NCBI RefSeq assembly: GCF_000090795.2
Contig: NW_003546560.1
Location: 33,988 to 57,831, forward strand
Direction of reading: 5' to 3'
DNA from: Amphimedon queenslandica
Lineage: Eukaryota > Porifera > Demospongiae > Haplosclerida > Niphatidae
DNA: 23,844 nucleotides
This document shows, piece by piece, positions 1 to 10,284 of this stretch. How positions within the stretch are numbered: position 1 is the first letter of the stretch; every line of letters begins with the position of its first letter. A program made the translations under genes and the position numbers. The notes beneath the pieces were generated by a model. The model did not search any database. It was not told where the DNA came from and saw only the letters and a program-made list of their open reading frames with translations.

Positions 1-185
1 CACACCTCTTCCCCACCCCAACGTTTACACTCCCCTCTTCAATCATCCCAGTCATTACCCATTTCTTCCTCCCCTACATTGTTAACCATCCTCTCTCTCA
101 ATGCTAGAAGTCTAATTCACAGTCCAACGTTTCACTCCCCCATAAGTTTCAATCATTACACCCTCCACCTCCCTGGCTTCCCTGA

Positions 186-370
186 CCTCTGCTCAAAAAG
201 ATTGCTCACCGTCATCATCTTTATCACAAAATCTCCAAACACAACTCATCTCACCTATTGCCAGAATACCGTCGACTAAGAAATAAAATTTATGCTGAGG
301 TTAGACGTTCTAAAGCTAAATTTTTCCACTCAATTTCTTCTTCACCCCATCAATTCTGGTATTTCAAAAA
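186..370 (+). mobile_element. Non-LTR retrotransposon (LINE, CR1-like) ORF2 fragment
   Basis: An open stretch in frame with position 186 reads as a basic segment containing LPEYRRLRNKIYAEVRRSK, followed by AKFF and a QFWYF motif. This is the pattern of the linker between the endonuclease and reverse transcriptase of CR1-like LINEs (YRxLRNK, then a basic helix, then FW). A stop at 183-185 closes the frame upstream. A separate frame at 79-111 reads LTILSLNARSL, which resembles the start of a LINE endonuclease but is not in frame with the rest. The fragment runs into a dispersed repeat at about 350. It is a dead scrap; the family assignment is by motif only. Confidence 0.6.
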
Positions 371-600
371 TTAAAGACGGAATCAGCTCAAACTTTAATT
401 TACACAGCATACTTAGGACATCAATGTGTATCAGAAAATGTAAAAAGATTGATGTGATTTTGGAGCTATTTTGTGTTTTTTAGAACTGTGGCATTTTTAA
501 AAAATGGATAACTCAAAAAGTTGAAGTCAAAATCAACTCTAACTTTCTACGCAGCATAAGGACATCAATATGTATAAAATTTGGAGCCATTAAAAAGCCA
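300..600 (-). repeat. Dispersed dimeric repeat, copy A
   Basis: The reverse complement matches 9960-10250 over most of its length. Shared landmarks in order are TTGATGTCCTTAT, GTAGAAAGTT, GAGCTGATT, GAGTTAT and GGCTCCAAA. The unit occurs twice inside the copy about 170 bp apart, so the element is a head-to-tail dimer. A weaker relative lies at 17030-17420. No coding capacity was seen. Confidence 0.65.
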
Positions 601-609
601 ATAGTAATA

Positions 610-780
610 TTATACTGATGTACATGTAGTACTGTTTAGTAATAGTAAACTTTTTATTTTGTTTTAAGACTGCATGTACATGTACATGAAATAAACCATT
701 TAAATGTACATGTACATACATGTATACATTTGCATGTTTTGATCATGTGACTATCATGTGACATTACATGTACATGTATT
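610..780. repeat. Cluster of palindromic ACATGT/TACATGTACATGTA motifs
   Basis: Tandem or near-tandem ACATGT hexamers occur at about 620, 672-690, 702-725 and 765-780. The same motif recurs through the non-coding parts of the window, for example 1047-1064, 11155-11166, 16915-16925 and 18962-19010. It is absent from the coding exons except at the very end of the ROCO gene (about 8694-8707). It is self-complementary. Its function is unknown. Confidence 0.6.
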
Positions 781-837
781 CTTCAATAGGTTGGCTGCTG
801 ATGAGCATGCAAGAATGTCTCAGTCGGAGGAGTCTAT

Positions 838-1060
838 GCATTGATCCAGAGTATAATGTACTGTGGAGCTTTGATGAGAGCAGCTTTGAAATAATTATGT
901 TGTTTTAATCCTGTAGCAGCTAAAGTTAAAGGTTAGAAATGATCCCCTTTCTCCTTTCTTTCCCCCTTTTTCCTCCATGCACTGTAGTATTTGTTATTTT
1001 ATGTCATGTGAGCACGCATGCCAACACAGTTGTTTTTGTGGTTACAAGTACATGTACATG
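838..1060 (+). repeat. Duplicated segment, left copy
   Basis: This starts at GCATTGATCCAGAGTATAAT and runs through a pyrimidine-rich tract (about 940-980), a CCATGCACTGTAGTATTTG motif, and a GTGAGCACGCATGCCAACAC motif. The same landmarks occur in the same order and orientation at 10285-10455 and 11095-11130, on the other side of the ROCO gene. In that copy a small transposon splits them. The remaining part of 600-1400 shows no recognisable gene. An ORF at 939-1175 is only the translation of the pyrimidine tract. Confidence 0.65.
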
Positions 1061-1799
1061 TATGTCTGTTATTTATACATATTTCAAATCAATATACTGC
1101 ATTGCAAGAAACTTTTGTTGCCCCAATTTAAATTTCTTGATTTTTAAGGAAACGATATTTATAACCATGTTATGACCAAAAATTAAGTTGAAATTAGAAA
1201 ATTGGGAAAATTAGAATATCATCACAAAAAATTAGACCATCAAAACTTGTCATACTTGTAAATGAACTATTTCGTCACCAAAATTAATATTGGCAATAAT
1301 ATGCCTGTACATGTACTTTTGTATAATGCACTTAACGTTGCTCAATCATTAAATACATGTATGTAATTATCGATTGAATGTATTCTTAGTAATACTTATT
1401 AATTTGTCTTTAGTGTTTGTCTTTGTTGGAGTTGGTCACATTGGGTGCTATCTGTGCTGGATCACTACTCTTTGAGGACTTGAAACTTTGCTACATTGGT
1501 AACGGACATTAAGAGTATTACACGTACTAATAATGGAAATTATCAACAAAATTAGTAAATGGTGGATTTGCATGTGTGGTTGTTATATTGGTAATTTTGG
1601 AGTTGTGTGTCGTTGAGCATGCTCAGGATAAAAATAAATTATGTGTCTTATCAATTAAGAGACTATGCATAATAATTTAGGTATTACCAGTATCTGCTCT
1701 TGGTTTTATTATGTCAGTTTTTCTACAAAATACCAATTAGGCATATGGTTTTTTCTCATTTTCCTATTCAACTCTCTTAATTGTTCTTAAAATTTTACT

Positions 1800-2985
1800 T
1801 TCTTCCTTCAGATGAGTTGTCAGTTAGTGCTGATCCTAATGACTTGCTGTCATGAGAGCAGCTGCTAATCAAGTTAGTAGTCTCCCACTTCTTTTAACCT
1901 TCCTCTCTTTATACTTACATTTCCCACTCCTCTCTTTCTTTCTTTCTCTCTCCATTTACCCTTCCCTTTCTCTCTCTTATTTTCAGCAGGAGGGAGGCAA
2001 TCAAGGTAATGGACATTGTCCTATACACTGTACCAGACTACCAGTACATGTATGTGATGTATTCATGTACTTGTATGCATACACTTTACTGTATTAATAA
2101 GACAGTACTAATAATAAATTAAGTGGCTATGAAAGACAAGATTGTACTTTGTACATGTACTTGCGTTATACATGAACATGTAGATCCTATCCCAGAGAGG
2201 AAGGAAAGAGTGCACTAGTAAGGTTATATAGTGACTAGCGGCACAGTCTTTTATTGTAGCTCCTCCTCTTTTGTCTAGGAAACTATCACTGGGTTCAAGT
2301 GGATGGGTAACTTAAGCCACACCTTCCTTGAGAAAGGATCAGAGGAGCTAGGTTATTCATGTTTGGTACTACAGTACTGGATAAAGATGAAGTGAGTGGA
2401 GCTACTGTGACTGGAGAAATGGCCACCTACCTTTACTCTAATGGACAGACATTCTCTTCACTGTTGAAAGACATTTAAAATGTGGTCGAGTTGTCTCAAG
2501 CAATTCTTATTTTATGTCACTCAAAAGAAACAATAAAAGAATGAACTCTTTGATGGACTGAGAAAAGATGGACAAGTAATTATAATGAGCTATATAGTGT
2601 ATTTTGAATAAAATATCCCCCTCTTTCTCTCCCTCCCTTGATCCCTCTCTCTCTCCTACAGTATGAGTATCCCAGTACTTGTGGTCCAGCTGGTGTTACT
2701 AGTGTATGTGATATTACTGTTGGGTATGACAGTACTAGACCTCCTCACTATAAACCAGTGAGTGTAACCTGTCAAACATGTTTACTATTATAATACCATG
2801 CAGTCAGTATTACTAGTATTACAAACAGGTACCAGTTGATCCTGGTAGTAAAGATGACCATGTTCTTTTTGGATAATAAGTATCAGTTTACTTTCAGGGA
2901 CTGAACCAATGATCAAGCTGCTGAAGCCGGTATTATGTAATATGTATACATGTTCAGAGCTCCAGGAGTACAGTATGTTTACTAC
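1800..2985 (+). pseudogene. Decayed phosphoglucomutase-2-like (alpha-D-phosphohexomutase) gene
   Basis: Several exon-like pieces lie in the order expected for PGM2. At about 1811-1870 there is a degenerate metal-binding loop (ADPND, where the family has DPDADR). At 1988-2007 a short QEGGNQ piece follows. At 2279-2477 the sequence begins ETITGFKWMGN. A deletion and a frameshift come before VLDKDEVSGATVTGEMATYL, and an in-frame TAA follows. At 2662-2757 a fully open 96-bp exon with an AG acceptor and a GTGAGT donor reads YEYPSTCG...DITVGYD. At 2829-2985 a broken piece holds SGTEPMIK, the phosphate-binding loop of this superfamily. A GVGH motif near 1425-1440 may be one more remnant. The family converts hexose- or pentose-1-phosphates to the 5- or 6-phosphates in the cytosol. 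The stops, frameshift and lost segments argue for a pseudogene. The identification rests on several motifs in the right order. Confidence 0.72.
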
Positions 2986-3010
2986 CATTTTGCACTATAT
3001 TTTTTAATAT

Positions 3011-3056
3011 TCATTATTATTATTGTTATTATTATTATTATTATTGTTATTAATAT
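3011..3056 (+). repeat. Short (ATT)n microsatellite
   Basis: An imperfect run of ATT triplets with occasional GTT lies between the PGM2-like pseudogene and the ROCO gene. The remaining spacer to the start codon at 3289 is AT-rich, and no clear TATA or initiator element was identified. Confidence 0.7.
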
Positions 3057-3288
3057 TGATGAGTCTTCACTTTAAGATACTCTATCTAGTACTGTTGATG
3101 ATATTATTTATGAATTTATTAAACCATATTATTATAACTTATTATAATTATCAATCTATTTAAGATGTTATGTGTGTGATAAGTGTCTATTGTAACGTGT
3201 TTTTGTATTAATTTTAAAGATATTAGAGGAAATGAAAGAATTTATTTTTGTGGGTAAATAGTTTGTTGTGTGGGAGTGAACTGTCAAG

Positions 3289-6200
3289 ATGGCCACTGGT
3301 AGATCAGGTTAGCTCTTGTGTCAGTATCAAGTGTTAATGTTTGATTCACTTTATTTCACTTTACATTAGGAAGAGATACTGAATATGAAGGATGGTTATT
3401 ATATGAGGAGAAAGGTTTAAATGAATATGTAGCAACATTTACTGTAACTAAAGATACAGACACACTTCATAATGTAAGTATAATAGTTATATTGTGTACA
3501 TGATGTGTATTAATGTGTTTATTTACAGTATAGGGGAAAGAAGCGTCCTGAAGCTAAGATAGATCAACATATGTCTTTTACATTTGTCGAGCAAGATTCC
3601 ACACTTACATCAAGAGGTGATTATATTGAATTTAAATTTGATTCTCCACAATATGAACCAACTGCTGGATGGACTATTAAACCCCACGCAGTACCTTGTA
3701 GAGTAAGTACTTGTATCGTGTATAGATATAATTAATGTTTCTGTATCACTGAATAGATATATAGAAGTGATGTTGATAAGGTTGATGAACCTCCCTATCC
3801 TGATCCTCCCTCCTGCAGTATATCAGTACATGCTTCGCTTGATGCTGTTTATAGACTACTTTATACTATATCAGTGGAAGGTGTGGTTGGAGATGATACA
3901 TTGTACATTACCAGGACATTGAGAAGTAAGATAGATTAAAGTGGGTGTGGTCTAGTATTAATAACCACACCCATTACACTACTCACAGTCTGGTACTAAT
4001 ATAACAAATTTGAAACATTGAAGGGGTGAGCACAAGCAAGCAGGGCAATAGACATGCAATGTTTAGATAGACATGCAATGGTTAGATGATGCATATACTT
4101 GTGACTGACTTGCATGCATGGAACATTGCTCACATTTACAAACACACATTCTTGTTCAACCACAATTTTGATAACAGCACATTCCAGCATCAGTTTATAT
4201 AAGTGCCCACCCAAGTAAAAACCACGAATGTAATGCTAGTAAAAACCACGGATATAGCTTGCTCTTCTAACTTTATTATTAGTAAAGAATTTCAGCTGCA
4301 ATTTAAGCATAATTTAACTGTATAGCTAAGTACAGTACTGCTGTAGGCATTCTTTTCTCTTGATGAGACATTCAAAATAATTTAAGCTTCGTTTAACAAT
4401 GATTAAAAAGACCTTCAAAATTTATATCTGCTTTCTTAAACTTTTCTCTGCTGATGAAGTGTCTGGACAACAGATCAGTCTTATTTTGCTGCAAGTAAGC
4501 TTAAGATTTGCTCCCGTTTCATAACCTTGATAGTCGCCATTTTGTTTCATTGCAACTGCACCCACATCATGACATCAATGAAAATCATAGGCGGCAGCAG
4601 GGTCGGGCATGGACGGGCAATGCCCGACCAAAAATTTTGACCGGAAATGACAATTTAATTAATGACATCATTTTTAGTCATGAATAATTACCATGGCTAG
4701 CAAGAGACAGTCTTTCTGCTTTCCTTTGTCAACAAGCCTTCCAGAGGACCAGGACTAGTACTTTACAGGTTGGATAGAGCTTTACAGATAAGATAGGGGG
4801 CCTTTTAGGCACATTTTATGCTATATCATATTGTATATCCGTGCATTGAGTACACGCCCAAAATAGGTGCAAAAAAGGTGGGTGTGGTCAAAATCGCAGC
4901 ACGCTTCGCACGCCATTTTTGCCCAACCGTTCTTCAAATCCTGCCGCCACCTATGATGAAAATATTTTATTAGAATGCTGGTAGTACACACATATAGGTG
5001 TGACCAGAACAGGCATGACTGGAGATGCACGTACATACAGAGTGAGTGAGTGGTGGAGCTACCTGCTTGAGTGGGGCTCACTCATGCTTGCCCCAATAAT
5101 ATTTATACCTTCAGTCGTATAAGTATTGCACTGTATTAATAGATACTAATTTAATTGGCCATTGGCACATACTGGGGACCATCTTTATCATTTTTATAAT
5201 TAATTTATGTTCTGTTACTCCATAGGTCCTTTCTTAGACATTAGAGATTTACAGTATGTACTTGACACATTGAATGAAGCTGGCTTCTCACAGAGGAAAT
5301 GGAAACCTCTTTGTGATGCCTTAGGATTATATGCTACTACACTGGGGGGTATTGAGGCTGAATATGCTGGAAATGTAAAAAGATGCTTTAGACAGTGTCT
5401 AGTAAAATGGTTAGAGAGAGCTGATGGTGTTGATATTAGAGGAGGTTCAACAATGGTCTCTCTATATAATGCTCTTGAGTACATTGATGAGAAAGCAGCA
5501 GCTGATCATATCAGTAAGCTATTATTGTTATTATTATTATTTTAATAAATTTTATCTATTCTTATGTAGTTTTCAATGACATAAAATTTGATAATATAAT
5601 TTATGTATTGTCTTATATGTAGTTTCTTTTTTTGTATTTATTTTTAGAAAAGAATATTATTAATAAAGATTTTCCAGGTATTATATGATTATCACTCAAG
5701 AAATATATTGCATGTATTTTTACTGAGATTTTGTGAATTGTGGAACATTTTAGCTGTCGCATGTCATTAAGCATAATTATTATCAATAATGAAGTAAAAA
5801 TTTTATTGACAGTTTCTTCACCAATTTGTAAAATTGATAATAATTATTAATGTTATTAATTTTTTCAATTTTAAATTATTTTGTCTATAGAGTTATGTCA
5901 CTATCGTGAAGCGCTTAAGACTATTGTGACGTGTCATGTCACTAAAGCAGTAGTTCAAGGTGAAGCTCGTGTTGGTAAAACCTGTTTCAAGTCACTTCTA
6001 CTGGATGAAAAGTACCTCAAAGCAAGTACCAGTATTGCTGAGCCGAGAGTTGGTATCTACTGCTACAGACGAGATACTGGGAAACGATACATACTATTGG
6101 ATGTCACAGAGTTAGAAGATATAGTTAAAAATGCTTTGAAAAAAGATGCATTAGAAAAATTGATCGATTCTCCAGTAGAAAATCAGGGCAGTAAAAGTAT

Positions 6201-8710
6201 TGATGGAAAGAAACAGACCAGAGGGAATGAAACAGCTGACGAACCTGATGATGGGTTTGTTGACGAATATGAAGCCCCTGATGGACCTGGCGATGGAGAC
6301 GGAGCACCTAGTGATGATGAAAACGAAAGTTTGCTGAGTAAAGAAGTAAAGAAAGTACTTGATGGAGTACGACAGTGTTCAGGGAAGGAGAATCGTCTTT
6401 GAAGGTGCTCAATGGTTATACCTCATTGATACAGGAGGTCAAATCGCTTTTCAAAAGTTGCTTCCAATTTTTATGCCGTTTGCTCAAGTTCTCATTCTGG
6501 TTGTTAATATTTCAAAAGAGCTGTCTAGCGGCTCCACTGCAGTGATGCACATTGAAGGTGAGGATCACAGTGATGGCAGCCCATCCAGATTGACAGTTGA
6601 AGAAGTTTTGAAGCAAATTATTTCTTCAATAGCTTCTGGCATGCAGCATTTCAGGGATAGCTGTAAAGATCATGAAGTTCTACGAGATTTGGTTCCAAAG
6701 AAATTGCAGATTCTCACAATTGGTACACATGGAGATGAATGCAGTGATCTAGCAGAGTCTGCCCACACATTGGAAGAAAAATTGGCAGAAATAATAAAAG
6801 GAAATGATGATTGTGAGTCAATTGAAGCTGATTGTGTAGTTCGTGTGCGGGAAATTGATGGTCGTATTGCTAGTGCAGCTGTTGAAGAAAGAGGAAGCAA
6901 GAAAAATTTTAAGAACACGAAAAGTTCTTTGGATGACGTAGATGAGATCTTACAGAAAAATCAAAAAGGAATCAAAATTCCATTTTATTACTACTTCTTT
7001 GATATCATACTTCGCGTTGCAGCAAAAGAGGGATGTGGTGTCTTGCAATTATCCACCTGCATAAGTCTTGGGGAAGATTTAAAACTTGTAAAAGATGAAG
7101 TGATGGAATCTCTCAAATTCTTGCATCATATCAACAGTATCTTTTATTATCATGATTCTAAAGCCTGCAGTGACCTGGTGTTTGTTAACATAGGCAGTCT
7201 CATTGGCATTCTCAAGGAGTTGGTTGGACATGTTCATATTATTCACTCCAAAGCAAGAAAATATGCTGGAGATGAGGACATTATAAAGGGGATCCTTTCA
7301 GAGTCCAAGTTTAAAGAAATTTGTAAAGAACAACTTGATCCCATCACAGAAAAACTCAAAGTTGCTAATATTTCAACAAAATTGCTGAAGCTTTTTCTGG
7401 AGCTCTCAATAGCTACACCAATAGATGATAAATATTTTATACCAGCTCTCCTTCCTGTAAGAGATGTTACAGATATTAATCCTTATAATGATTGTGAGCC
7501 ATTGCTGTTTTACTTCAAGAAGGCAACTCCAATGGGCCTATTCTGCTCTGTTGTTACTCGTCTCCTTTCTATGCCTTGCTACGAAATAGCTTCGACAAAA
7601 ATTAACAGCAATTTCTCAAATTTTATCAAAATGAATCGAGAGTCATGGTATCGTGTTGTTCTAGTTGAGCAGGTCAATTGCATTGAAGTCCATTGTGAAG
7701 AACAAAGCATTGAATGCAGTGTGAAGAAAGATGTAAGAGAAGCGATTGCTTTTGCAGCTGAAAAGCACAATCTCAGTGACAGTCATAAGAATCCTGAGAT
7801 CCGGTTTTTTTGTTCATGTGAGCATGGTCCTGCCGGAGGAGGTGTGGCTAAGGGTGAGAAGCATACAGTAGCAGTTAATGAGAAGCTGTGTATCTTTAGA
7901 TGCACTAAAACAGAAGAAATATTCAAATGTGATGAGAAGATAAAGTGGAAGTCCTGGCTTCATAGTAAGTTGTTGTTGTTGTTGCTGTTATTATTATTTC
8001 GTAGCTAATGTACCAAACACTTCCACTTCTATTGATGAGTCAAAAAGTAAAAATGTATTAATATTCATATGATAATTTAATGTATTAATTGTAAAGGCAC
8101 TCCACAAAGAAGTGTGTCTGAGACAGGAAGTTTTGGCTCTCCACACGAAGCCAAAGGTATGTCACTTGATTGTTGAATTGAACGCATTCACAATCTTACC
8201 TGGCATTGATTCAATGCGTGCAATAAAGTCATAATTAGTAAATTAAATAAATGTTAGTAAATACTTACAATTATGTTTCTAGTTTAATTTTTTTTGATAT
8301 TCACATTAACAGTGAACGACCTTCTCAGATATGATCACTTTTTACTGCTATAATAGTGTTAATTTTTACTCCATTTTTTTATAGACCCAAAGGAGATACT
8401 ACAGAAATACTCAGCCAAGCTAACTAAGGCAATATCAGCAAATGCTGGTGATGTCACTAAAGCATTGTTTGCCAAGGATCTAATAACACAAGGGACTAGA
8501 GACCATGTAGTGACAGCAGTTGGTGTATCTATTGCTGATAAAGCTGATAGAGTAATAAATGATGTCATGAGTCAATTAGAAGCTTTTCCTGATGAAAGAC
8601 AGTATTTAATTGATGTGTGTCATATTTTAATTAAGCAAGGTGCAGCAATGAAGCAGATAGGAAATGCTATCCTTGAAGAACTAGGTGCCAGTATGTACAT
8701 GTACATATAA
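3289..8710 (+). CDS. ROCO-family Death domain-Roc GTPase-COR-CARD-like signalling protein, 11 exons
   Basis: Exons: 3289-3307, 3370-3473, 3529-3702, 3757-3925, 5226-5513, 5648-5677, 5891-6345, 6383-7964, 8005-8046, 8097-8156 and 8385-8710. All introns are GT-AG and the frame is continuous for about 1082 residues. The start is CAAGATGG. Residues 1-155 are an unrecognised, probably beta-rich domain. Residues 156-251 are a Death domain (LDIRDLQYVLDTL...WLERADG). The Roc domain has P-loop GEARVGKT (285-292), an acidic insert (about 335-410), DTGGQ (429-433) and a THGD base-recognition motif (528-531) like the THxD of LRRK proteins. A COR-like region follows (about 605-900). An all-helical CARD/Death-like domain fills about 975-1075. 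Roc-COR proteins are GTP-regulated dimeric switches, and Death-fold domains recruit partners in apoptosis or innate immunity. The exact partner and function are unknown. A GTATGT donor at 8691 allows an alternative longer 3' end. The fold calls are by eye. Confidence 0.82.
4023..4212. mobile_element. Possible small MITE in intron 4 of the ROCO gene
   Basis: The segment begins GGGGTGAGCAC and ends GTGCCCACCC, so its ends form a short imperfect inverted repeat. The left flank AACATTGAA also resembles the inverted right flank of the element ending near 11062. No target-site duplication could be found. No convincing protein is encoded; the open frame here is short. Confidence 0.3.
4586..4955. mobile_element. 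hAT-like MITE in intron 4, 370 bp, with 8-bp target duplication
   Basis: The left end is CATAGGCGGCAGCAGG. The right end, reverse-complemented, is CATAGGTGGCGGCAGG. These are 16-bp terminal inverted repeats with two mismatches. The element is flanked on both sides by an exact ATGAAAAT (4578-4585 and 4956-4963). An 8-bp target duplication with short TIRs is the hallmark of hAT transposons. There is no transposase, so it is non-autonomous. It accounts for over a quarter of the only long intron of the ROCO gene. Confidence 0.85.
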
Positions 8711-8917
8711 AGTTTATCAATGTTAACCATTTTTGTATTCACAATAGGATACTGACCATCCTCCTCCTCCTGCTAGTAATTTATTTTTGGACACTCAGTT
8801 GCTTACTTTTTAATTATCATAATGATGCTTTTAAAGTTATTTTCCAAATTCCTTTGTACATTGCACGTATCCGTCACATTAATTAAGAAGTAGATCTATG
8901 TGGGTGTGTGCTTGTAG

Positions 8918-9959
8918 TTGGATGGAAGACAAGCCAGCAGTAAACGAGCTACTAACTCTGACTCACGCACGGTAGATGTTGGTGCAGAGTGGCTGTGACT
9001 AGGGGTACTACTGGAACTGGATATGAAAGATCTTATGGCCAAAGGACTACACTAGCACATGTACACTCTGGTTGAAGGCCATGCGGCAGGCCTTGAAGAG
9101 GACAAGTGATCAATGCATTAGGAGTCATTAGAGCTAATACTTTAGTTGATAAAATAATATAAGAAATGGATTAGTAGTACTGGTAGAGCTACTGCTACTA
9201 GTAAACACACTAATACAAGAAGACTTGCTCCTTCAATCAGTAAACAATGTAAGTAAGGGGTCTGCATGGCTGCGCCACTGAGGCTAGTATCACATTGACT
9301 GAATTTTATTGTTAGATTTATACTGTATAGTTGGTATATGTAGGAGGAAATGGGAAACTATTTACAAATGTAAATGTAATGATGTTAACTATATTTTTAT
9401 TGTAGCTACAGCTCAATTATAGTCACTTGATATCACTGATCTTCAAAAAGTGTTGAATTTGCTGCAGATGCTCATTTCAACGTAGACTGGGAGGGACTGG
9501 GTCTGTATAAAACTAGGACTCTATCAGCACCCAACACTCTCCAACTTACAACATACTCATGATAGGGGGCTGCCCATAGGGAGTGTCTTGCTGTCTGGTT
9601 ACAAAGAGCTGATGGTGTGGATCATAGTAAAAATGGAGGAGCTAACTATGTATCACTAGCTAATGCTGTAGAGAGATTGGGACAAAGAGCTGCAGCTGAT
9701 GACATACGAAGTGAGTTACAATGATTGTATTAGTAGATTAACTGAGGGAAAGGTACAACAATAATTATCATTAATCTTAATAAGGATTAAATTTAATATT
9801 AATTTATAAAAATGTTATGATTATTATTTTAGTTTATTTTTATTAAGAGACTGGAGGGAGAACTCCAATGACTCCATTACCAGTTCAAGAAGACAGTTAC
9901 ATTGCAGAAAAAGAAGAAGAGAAACAATCAAAGAAAGAAGATGAAGAAAAGTGGATGAG
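8918..9959 (+). pseudogene. Decayed Death-fold exons downstream of the ROCO gene
   Basis: Three pieces are visible. About 9020-9150 gives DLMAKGL...YTLVEGHAAGLEEDK with stops, weakly like the C-terminal helical domain of the upstream gene (ALFAKDLITQGTRDHV). At 9413-9711 the start reads LDITDLQKVLNLL, then shifts frame, and later reads CLAVWLQRADGVD...YVSLANAVERLGQRAAADDI. That closely matches the intact Death domain exon (CLVKWLERADGVD). It ends at a GTGAGT donor in phase 1, as the intact exon does. At 9848-9959 an open, Lys/Glu-rich exon with AG and GTAAAT borders follows, and a dispersed repeat begins there. At least two frameshifts break the Death domain. These could be lost 3' exons of the upstream gene or the stump of a tandem paralogue. 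Confidence 0.65.
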
Positions 9960-10250
9960 GTAAATATCAATATAACAATTGTTAGTATTGATGTACTTAT
10001 GCTATGTAGAAAGCTTGAGCTGATTATGACTTGTTCTTTTCAAGTTATGACCATTTTTAAGAATGTGCCAAAATCTAAAAAATTCCCTGTACCCATTGTT
10101 TTTTCAAAAAAATGGCTCCAAAGTCACTCCCAATTTTTATTACATTTTTTGATACACATTGATGTCCTTATACTAAATGTATGTAGAAAGTTTGAGCTGA
10201 TTCCAACTTAATTTTTTGAGTTATGAACATTTTTATGTCAAAATACATGT
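9960..10250 (+). repeat. Dispersed dimeric repeat, copy B
   Basis: This is the inverted counterpart of 300-600. Two units, each starting TTGATGT(A/C)CTTAT and carrying GTAGAAAG(C/T)TTGAGCTGATT, lie about 175 bp apart. It abuts the last open exon of the decayed Death-fold pieces, so it probably inserted there. Confidence 0.65.
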
Positions 10251-10284
10251 ATCTTAGGTACTATCTTATTCTGAAAGATTGGCA

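Noticed and set aside
939-1175. 78-aa hydrophobic ORF
   Set aside because: It is mostly the pyrimidine tract of the duplicated segment, and the other copy does not keep the frame.
4213-4251. Direct repeat AGTAAAAACCACG twice
   Set aside because: Two 13-bp copies 23 bp apart, too little to call an array or CRISPR-like structure.
5215-5484. Minus-strand 89-aa ORF
   Set aside because: It lies antisense to the Death domain exon, has no family signature, and the plus strand is clearly coding.
6355-6382. A 28-nt alternative intron at the same place
   Set aside because: It restores the frame, but it is shorter than any other intron here and its donor (GTACTT) is weaker than GTAAAG at 6346.
6350-6402. 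A one-base frameshift inactivating the Roc domain
   Set aside because: A single extra G at 6382-6384 would also reconcile the frames. A 37-nt GTAAAG...TTCAG intron explains it without any error and matches the gene's other tiny introns.
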